From: Anaerolineales bacterium
GTDB lineage: Bacteria > Chloroflexota > Anaerolineae > Anaerolineales > Villigracilaceae
NCBI GenBank assembly: GCA_025966435.1
Contig: JAICRQ010000088.1
Span: 1-9,738 of the forward strand
DNA: 9,738 bases
Direction: 5' to 3'
Shown: piece by piece, positions 5,541 through 9,738 of the stretch
Layout: each line of letters begins with the position of its first letter
How positions within the stretch are numbered: the stretch's first letter is position 1
Translations under genes and position numbers: made by a program
The notes under the pieces: generated by a model
The model's database searches: none
Told to the model about the DNA's origin: nothing
Seen by the model: only the letters and a program-made list of their open reading frames with translations

Positions 5541-6788
5541 TCACAGCTTCGGATTTTTCACCAGCCCGTTATACACACCCACAATCTGTTCCGCGATCTT
5601 CTCCCAAGCGTAATCCTGTGCATACTCTACCGCGCGCTGGCTCATGCTGGCGTGCAGTTCATGGTCGTTCAGGAGCCAGGAGATTTTTTCACACAGCGTA
5701 TCCGGTTCCTGGTCTGGGATTGTGAAACCTGTTTCACCATCTTTGACGAGGTACGCCAACCCGCCCACCTCTGAAGCAATCACGGGCGTTCCGCTCGCCA
5801 TGGCTTCCAACGCCACCATGCCGAATGACTCATAGTGGGACGGCATCACCACCAGCTCTGCTGCGGAATAATAATAAGGCAGCTTATCCTGGTCCCGTTT
5901 GCCCAGGAACACCACGGTCTGGCCCACGGAAAGATCATCACAAAGTTTTTGCAGACGCGCCATTTCCCCGCTCATCTCGCGCGGGCTTGCGGCCGGGTCG
6001 CCGCCGATGATCGCCAGATGAACCCGCTGCTTTTCCTCAAGCTGCAGGTTGGACATTGCTTCAATAAGTGTATCGAGACCTTTCAACGGCTCGATGCGCC
6101 CTACAAACAGGACCATGCGATCTTCCGGCTTTAGACCCACATACATCTTGGCTTCATCTGCCGGGATGGGGTAAAAGTGACTAACATCCACGCCCGGCGG
6201 GATCACGACCAGCTTGCTGGCATTTGCCTTATACAAAAAACGGAGTTGGGTCACTTCTGCTATGGTGGAAGCAATCACCCGGTCCACGCGTCGGAGGACC
6301 TGCCTCTCACCTTCGATGCGGTACTCGCCCTCGCGCTCCTCATCGGTGCGGGCGATGCGGTTTTTCATCTCGCCTAGGGTGTGGAACATGTGCACGATCG
6401 GTGTTCCGCCCCAGGCGTCGGAAAGAGCCGCGGCGGCGATCCCGGACATCCAGTAGTGGCTATGAATGACATCGTACTCGATGCCTTTTTCACAGGCGAA
6501 GTATTTGATGCCCTCCACAAACTGCGGAATGTAGTCCGCCAGTTCCTCTTTGGGAACGGGATGCTCAGGCCCCGCAGGCACATGAACCACGCGATTTCCA
6601 TAGCCCAGCTCGTGAAGCACATGCGGCACATGATCGTCTTGGGAGCGTGTGAATACATCCACATGAATGCCCATTTGTCCCAGCTGACGCGTCAATTCAC
6701 GGACGTACACGTTCATCCCGCCCGTGTCCTTTCCGCCCAGCGTCGCCAGCGGACAAGTATGGTAAGAAATCATCGCAATTCGTAACAT
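5541..6788 (-). CDS. GT4 glycosyltransferase of the MshA / sucrose-phosphate-synthase-like group
   Basis: The 415-residue GT-B enzyme has an N-terminal Rossmann domain with LGGKDTGGMNVYVREL at 17-32, where GGMN marks the donor/acceptor loop. HSHYWMSG at 109-116 and FHTLGEMKN at 135-143 follow. The C-terminal donor domain has VGRIEPLKGLDTL at 229-241 (R231 and K236 contact the donor diphosphate in this family), PSHYESFGMVALE with the E320-x7-E328 motif, and SGTPVIASEVGG at 332-343. It transfers a sugar from a nucleotide sugar with retention of configuration. Residues N26, K80, Y112, T137 and R157 align with the acceptor-phosphate contacts I recall for mycothiol synthase MshA, so a phosphorylated acceptor (inositol or sugar phosphate) is inferred. 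A longer frame with an in-frame ATG at 6887 and GAGGGG just before it exists, but its 33 extra residues do not look like the family. The adenylation gene upstream could be co-transcribed. Confidence 0.9.
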   Translation of the reverse strand: MLRIAMISYHTCPLATLGGKDTGGMNVYVRELTRQLGQMGIHVDVFTRSQDDHVPHVLHELGYGNRVVHVPAGPEHPVPKEELADYIPQFVEGIKYFACEKGIEYDVIHSHYWMSGIAAAALSDAWGGTPIVHMFHTLGEMKNRIARTDEEREGEYRIEGERQVLRRVDRVIASTIAEVTQLRFLYKANASKLVVIPPGVDVSHFYPIPADEAKMYVGLKPEDRMVLFVGRIEPLKGLDTLIEAMSNLQLEEKQRVHLAIIGGDPAASPREMSGEMARLQKLCDDLSVGQTVVFLGKRDQDKLPYYYSAAELVVMPSHYESFGMVALEAMASGTPVIASEVGGLAYLVKDGETGFTIPDQEPDTLCEKISWLLNDHELHASMSQRAVEYAQDYAWEKIAEQIVGVYNGLVKNPKL

Positions 6789-6910
6789 ATAGGTTTTACC
6801 GAGGTTCAGACGACACGTACTGGGAAAACCTTGCGTGGGAATGTCCCTACTATTCTGTTGTAGACGTACGCGAGGATCGCATTTCACCCCTCAGGCTTAG
6901 AAATTCGGGC

Positions 6911-8560
6911 TTAGCTCGATGGGAGCGAGCTCTTATTCACCAAACCGGTCTCACACTCCTCTCTTTCCACGAGTTCAAGTTGTGACAGAGCATAAAAATC
7001 AATTTTGCCATTCGCAGAAAGAGGAAGTGCATCGAGGAAGAAAATCATAGATGGCAGCGCATGATCCGGAAGACGATCTTGCAAGAATTCACGCAAATCG
7101 TCAGAACTGATGGCTTCCCCATGCTTTAGCACTGCATATGCCATAATAAACATCTGGTGCCGTGAAGAGGCGTCTCCCTTTCCGCCGGGTTGTTTTGCGA
7201 CCGCAACACCTTGATCCACGGCAGGGTGTTGTGCGAGAACGGCTTCCACCTCGTCCAATTCCACACAAAATCCGCGTACCTTAATCAGGCGGCCGCGGCG
7301 CCCAAGGTACTCGATCTGGCCGTCAGAGTTGACCCTACCTGTGTCCCCGGTACGGAACAGGCGTGCGTATGAACCATCGGTCGCAAACGGATTGGAAACC
7401 CATCGCTCGGCGTTCAATTCCGGGCAATTGAGGTATTTGTGCGATAAACCCTCCCCCGCCAGACAGATCTCCCCCGCTTGTCCATCCGGGACTGCTTTTA
7501 GATTCTCATCGAGAAGATAGACCCTGGTGTCCTGTACAGGGCGCCCGATGGGGACATTCGTGTCGTAGTGAAATCCAGGTGAGGTGACATGGTATGTTGC
7601 ATCGCCCTCTGTTAAGCCATAAAAATTAATGAGAGCTGCCCCGGGCAGTTGCTCATAAAACTGACAGGTCAGCGCAGAAGTAAGAGGTTCGCCGCCGATG
7701 ATCCAGGTCCGTAAGGCAGCTAAGTTTGTATGCAAATCTTCTGCCGCCGCCAGGATCACGCGTAGAAGAGACGGGACCAGGAGGATGTGAGTCACGCTAT
7801 GAGTAGTAAGAGATTCAATGAGTCGGTGTGGATTCGTTACGGTGTCATAAGGCAAAATCGCGGTACATCCTCCATTGACGAGAGGCAGTAAGATTTCGTC
7901 GATTGCATCAATGGAAGTAACAGGAGAGGACTGGGCAAATACGCTGAATTGATCAAAACCGCTTACCCGTGTCGTGTTGGAAAAGCGGACTGCCAGATTC
8001 CGATGCAGATATAGCACTGCCTTGGGCTTCCCGGATGACCCGGAGGTAAATAATACACAGGCAGGGTCATGCGGGCCTGCCAGTGAGGTAGGGCGGGAAA
8101 CAGGCTGGCGTGAGAGCCAGGCATCATCATCGAGGAGCAAAACTCGAGCAGAGGTGGGAGGAAGCCCAGCCGTCAAGGTGCTGCGGCTCAATAAAAATTT
8201 GCAATCCACACTGTCGAAAACACGAGCGAGTGCCTCTTTAGGCGTCTTGGGGTCGAGAGCTACAAACGCCGCTCCAGCTTTCAATATTCCTATCAGCGCG
8301 CAAACCAGGTCTGGTCCACGCTCCAAAAAGAGGGCAACCAGATCATCCTTCTGCACGCCGGCAGAGCGAAGCGCGTTCGCAATCCGGTTGGCGCGCTGCT
8401 CCACTTCCAGGTAGGTCAGCGTTCCGTTCTCTCCACTGACGGCTGTCGATTCAGGGGATAAATCCGCCCAGGTCTCGAATAATATGTGAGGAATGCCCGC
8501 TAAACGAATTGGGGAAACTGTTGTGGTCGGCAGTGAAACGGCGAAGGATTGCATTGTCAT
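6911..8560 (-). CDS. Free-standing NRPS-type adenylation enzyme (AMP-binding superfamily)
   Basis: The 549-residue protein is a complete adenylating enzyme that activates a carboxylic acid with ATP to an acyl-adenylate. Core motifs in order (numbered from the ATG at 8560) are TYLEVEQRAN (A1, about 49), LKAGAAFVALDP (A2, 93-104), the P-loop LFTSGSSGKPKAV (A3, 170-182), NFYGLTEGD (A5, 312-320), IGRP...GEICLAGEGL (A6), LFRTGD (A7, 401-406), GRRGRLIKVRGFCVELDEVEA (A8) and NGKID with the catalytic Lys519 (A10). No carrier, condensation or thioesterase domain follows, and the protein ends 31 residues after A10. In the A4 region the aspartate that normally grips an amino acid's amino group is not clearly placed (SSPVTSIDAIDEI), so the substrate may not be a standard alpha-amino acid. 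A further in-frame ATG at 8650 adds 30 unconvincing residues; a weak GAGA eight bases before 8560 favours the shorter form. A small inverted repeat (AGCTCG/CGAGCT, 6913-6931) overlaps the stop. Confidence 0.9.
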   Translation of the reverse strand: MTMQSFAVSLPTTTVSPIRLAGIPHILFETWADLSPESTAVSGENGTLTYLEVEQRANRIANALRSAGVQKDDLVALFLERGPDLVCALIGILKAGAAFVALDPKTPKEALARVFDSVDCKFLLSRSTLTAGLPPTSARVLLLDDDAWLSRQPVSRPTSLAGPHDPACVLFTSGSSGKPKAVLYLHRNLAVRFSNTTRVSGFDQFSVFAQSSPVTSIDAIDEILLPLVNGGCTAILPYDTVTNPHRLIESLTTHSVTHILLVPSLLRVILAAAEDLHTNLAALRTWIIGGEPLTSALTCQFYEQLPGAALINFYGLTEGDATYHVTSPGFHYDTNVPIGRPVQDTRVYLLDENLKAVPDGQAGEICLAGEGLSHKYLNCPELNAERWVSNPFATDGSYARLFRTGDTGRVNSDGQIEYLGRRGRLIKVRGFCVELDEVEAVLAQHPAVDQGVAVAKQPGGKGDASSRHQMFIMAYAVLKHGEAISSDDLREFLQDRLPDHALPSMIFFLDALPLSANGKIDFYALSQLELVEREECETGLVNKSSLPSS

Positions 8561-8761
8561 GGTTGGATTCTCGCAAAGTGATTTTTCTTGAAATACGCAG
8601 TCCCTAAACTCGAAGAGATGGGATCCGCTGTACATTTTCAGGACGTCCATTAGAGGGGCGCGTTACAGACCGACGGCTTACAAAACCGTTATGATGGAAA
8701 GGCAGCTGTTTTAACGAATCTTTGATTCTTGTAGTTGAGAATTCCCCTCTCGAACGATTGC

Positions 8762-8770
8762 TGGTATAAT
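8762..8770 (+). promoter_or_regulatory. Extended -10 promoter of tRNA-Thr
   Basis: TGGTATAAT at 8762-8770 is a perfect extended -10 element (TGn followed by TATAAT). It would start transcription near 8777, about 13 bases before the mature tRNA. No good -35 lies at the right distance (TTCCCC at 8742-8747; a TTGAGA at 8735-8740 is 24 bases away), which an extended -10 can tolerate. Confidence 0.65.
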
Positions 8771-8789
8771 CCCCGCCGCTAACAATTAA

Positions 8790-8862
8790 GCCACAGTAGC
8801 TCAGTTGGTAGAGCAGTCGATTCGTAATCGACCGGTCATCGGTTCAAATCCGATCTGTGGCT
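8790..8862 (+). tRNA. tRNA-Thr (anticodon CGT)
   Basis: All four arms fold. The acceptor GCCACAG (8790-8796) pairs with CTGTGGC (8855-8861). The D-arm is GCTC/GAGC with an AGTTGGTA loop. The anticodon stem GTCGA/TCGAC encloses TTCGTAA with anticodon CGT at 8823-8825, which reads ACG (threonine). The variable loop is CGGTC, and the T-arm ATCGG/CCGAT encloses TTCAAAT. The mature body is 73 bases with discriminator T, and the CCA end is not encoded. The first two acceptor pairs (G-C, C-G) fit known threonine identity. The gene has its own promoter and a hairpin terminator, and a recombinase remnant lies just downstream, as expected for a tRNA used as an integration target. Confidence 0.96.
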
Positions 8863-8870
8863 CAACAAAA

Positions 8871-8927
8871 ATAGTGGTTTTTCCCCTGAAAAAAGGCTAT
8901 TCAGGAAGGAAAACTACTATGTTTTTT
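8871..8927 (+). terminator. Intrinsic terminator after tRNA-Thr (long imperfect hairpin and T-run)
   Basis: The left arm 8871-8890 (starting ATAGTGG and ending CCCTGAA) pairs with the right arm 8900-8920 (starting TTCAGG and ending ACTACTAT) around a nine-base loop. About 18 pairs form, including two G-U pairs, with one small internal mismatch and bulge. The right arm is followed at once by GTTTTTT. This fits a rho-independent terminator eight bases past the tRNA. The right arm also contains AGGAAGGA and ends in an ATG, so the same structure would hide the ribosome-binding site of a 38-codon frame (8919-9035). Confidence 0.75.
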
Positions 8928-9007
8928 ATTAAAAACGATGAGCAGACGATTCTTGAAATTTCTCAGGGGGATTTTGTCAATGGCGCCGCTGATTCATTTT
9001 TGATTGA

Positions 9008-9145
9008 TCTGATTTATTCTCCCTGCAACGATTGATGGGCCATAGCGACATCACAGTCTTACGCCGCTATCTTGCACTGACAACTGAAAACATTCGTGTC
9101 GCTCATGGCAAAGGCTCTCCAGTGGAAAATTATTCTTGGACTTGA
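9008..9145 (+). pseudogene. C-terminal remnant of a tyrosine recombinase/integrase
   Basis: After a TGA at 9005-9007 the frame reads SDLFSLQRLMGHSDITVL, then RRYLALTTENIRVAHGKGSP and VENYSWT, ending at TGA 9143-9145. This is the end of the catalytic domain of XerC/XerD-type integrases: LMGH supplies the late His of the active site and RRYL the Tyr nucleophile, followed by the usual tail (AHxxxSPV). Everything upstream is missing: no Arg-(HxxR) box or N-terminal arm appears in any frame between the tRNA terminator and 9008. About 45 residues of a normal 280-400 remain, so it cannot work alone. Its position just downstream of a tRNA gene in the same orientation fits the remains of an element that integrated at tRNA-Thr. 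Confidence 0.8.
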
Positions 9146-9187
9146 AGCAAGTCTAATGGGCAGTCCAATACTATCGCACTTACATAT

Positions 9188-9307
9188 CTAATGTTTCCGA
9201 TATTGATGAGCCATCTCAATGGCTGTCCTCAAGTTCTCCCACGGCGTATCGCTTGGAACTGTACAGTCCGCCGCCAAGATGAACCGCTCCGGAGTTTGTG
9301 CTAGCAC
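9188..9307 (-). pseudogene. C-terminal remnant of a uroporphyrinogen-decarboxylase-family protein
   Basis: On the minus strand the last 39 codons before TAG (9188-9190) read VLAQTPERFILAADCTV, then PSDTPWENLRTAIEMAHQYRKH. This matches the C-terminal end of URO-D/MtaA-type proteins, where a strand (FIL), a short Cys/acidic segment and PSDTPxEN precede the final helix. The frame stays open upstream to 9406, but the residues there (9310-9406) do not resemble the family and no full gene fits, because the sugar permease gene ends at 9399. The first 85-90% of the gene is therefore gone. URO-D-family enzymes of this kind often accompany sugar uptake operons, so it was probably the next gene after the permease before a deletion. 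Confidence 0.65.
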
Positions 9308-9398
9308 GTCCGGTAGACACCTCCGCCCTACACGCACATCCCCCAATACGACAAGGAAATTGTGTGCAGTGTCACATTTGAGGGAGGCTGGGAGGGTT

Positions 9399-9738
9399 CT
9401 AGCCCTTCACAGCCCCGGCAGTAATTCCTTCGATCAACGTACGCTGCATGAAGAAGTAGAGCATTAATAACGGTAATGACATCATTGTCGTCATAGCCAT
9501 CATGTAGTGGAATAGGGGAGCTTCTTTGGATAAGCTCTGCTCGAAGAACTTGAGCGCCATGATTAAGGGATACTTCTCGCCGCTGTTCAGGTAGATTAAT
9601 GGGCCCATGAAGTTGTTCCAGTTGCCAATGAAACTGAGCACGGCAATTGCCAGGAGCGCAGGCTTTACTAGCGGTAACATGATATGCCAGTAAATTTGGA
9701 ATGTGTTCGCTCCGTCTATGCGGGCAGCCTCCTCAATC
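9399..9738 (-). CDS. Carbohydrate ABC transporter permease, MalG-type (CUT1), 3' part
   Basis: This gene enters from the right edge; the last 112 residues are in the window and its start is outside. The fragment begins with the EAA loop that contacts the ATPase subunit: EAA, three residues, G, nine residues, I-x-LP (window residues 3-21), an exact fit to the permease consensus. Hydrophobic helices follow ([18 protein letters not shown], and [23 protein letters not shown]), and the end [15 protein letters not shown] is the usual MalG-type C-terminus. The methionine at 9680 is internal, not a start. It imports a sugar or oligosaccharide together with a partner permease, a binding protein and an ATPase that should lie off the right end. 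The substrate cannot be read. Its former downstream neighbour survives only as the URO-D-type remnant. Confidence 0.93.
   Translation of the reverse strand, partial: IEEAARIDGANTFQIYWHIMLPLVKPALLAIAVLSFIGNWNNFMGPLIYLNSGEKYPLIMALKFFEQSLSKEAPLFHYMMAMTTMMSLPLLMLYFFMQRTLIEGITAGAVKG

Noticed and set aside
6789..6887. 33-residue N-terminal extension of the GT4 enzyme from ATG 6887
   Set aside because: GAGGGG lies before it, but only four bases away, and the extra residues do not resemble this family, whose proteins begin at RIAMISYH. The shorter start was chosen, with some doubt.
8919..9035. 38-codon frame MFFIKNDEQT... as a real gene
   Set aside because: It has a good AGGAAGGA before it, but that site is buried in the tRNA terminator hairpin and the frame lies in a decayed region. 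I keep it as an observation, not an annotation.
9136..9168. Inverted repeat TTGGACT...AGTCCAA with an inner GACTTG/CAAGTC stem between the two remnants
   Set aside because: Arms are only 6-7 bases and there is no T-run, so it is too weak to call a terminator or an element end, although it sits at the scar junction.
9258..9307. Cluster of short perfect palindromes (ACTGTACAGT, CTCCGGAG, GTGCTAGCAC)
   Set aside because: All three lie inside the URO-D-type coding remnant and downstream of the permease, not at a promoter. Sizes of 8-10 bases are compatible with chance.
9219..9467. Plus-strand 82-codon frame
   Set aside because: It lies opposite the permease end and the URO-D-type remnant, both of which have recognisable protein motifs; its own translation resembles nothing.
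8863..9738. Direct repeat of the tRNA-Thr 3' end (attachment site copy)
   Set aside because: I looked for a second copy of the T-arm and acceptor sequence downstream and saw none in the window; the other end may lie outside or be lost.

Overview
The window looks like an ordinary chromosomal stretch from a mid-GC bacterium, most likely a member of the Chloroflexota (Anaerolineae-like). That placement is an inference. It rests on a Thr/Pro-rich lipoprotein with a 'TPT'-style stalk, an NYN plus OST-HTH protein, a MshA-like glycosyltransferase, a mycoredoxin-like thiol protein, and start codons sitting almost directly behind -10 boxes.

Positions 1-2343 (minus strand) hold a compact three-gene envelope operon, transcribed in the order: membrane protein with a degenerate GGDEF domain (YKGRF instead of GGDEF), then a small PglC/WcaJ-type sugar-1-phosphate transferase, then an unrecognised six-helix membrane protein carrying a GEEISWGQR motif. 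Gaps are 11 and 32 bases. Diverging from it is an 88-residue mycoredoxin-like protein (CSDC active site). Convergent with that, 2819-3271 on the minus strand is a probable pseudogene: one frame fills the whole gap between its neighbours and is broken by a single in-frame TAG.

Positions 3290-5538 (plus strand) carry a Thr/Pro-stalked lipoprotein, an NYN nuclease-like protein fused to an OST-HTH RNA-binding domain, and a YdcF/SanA-like (DUF218) membrane-anchored protein. The NYN gene has a perfect TATAAT seven bases before its ATG, so its mRNA is probably leaderless.

Positions 5541-8560 (minus strand) carry a MshA-like GT4 glycosyltransferase and, upstream of it, a free-standing NRPS-type adenylation enzyme without carrier or condensation domains. 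The glycosyltransferase converges on the YdcF gene with only two bases between the stops.

Positions 8762-9738 look like a rearrangement scar at a tRNA gene. tRNA-Thr(CGT), with an extended -10 promoter and a long hairpin terminator, is followed by the last 45 codons of a tyrosine recombinase (plus strand). Next come the last 39 codons of a uroporphyrinogen-decarboxylase-family gene (minus strand), and then the 3' part of an intact-looking sugar ABC transporter permease that runs off the window. Two truncated genes facing each other beside a tRNA suggest a lost integrated element with a deletion into a sugar-uptake operon.

I found no CRISPR array, complete insertion sequence or obvious defence system. 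The most rewarding places to look are the tRNA-Thr scar, the TAG-interrupted gene, the MshA-like and mycoredoxin-like pair, and the lone adenylation enzyme.
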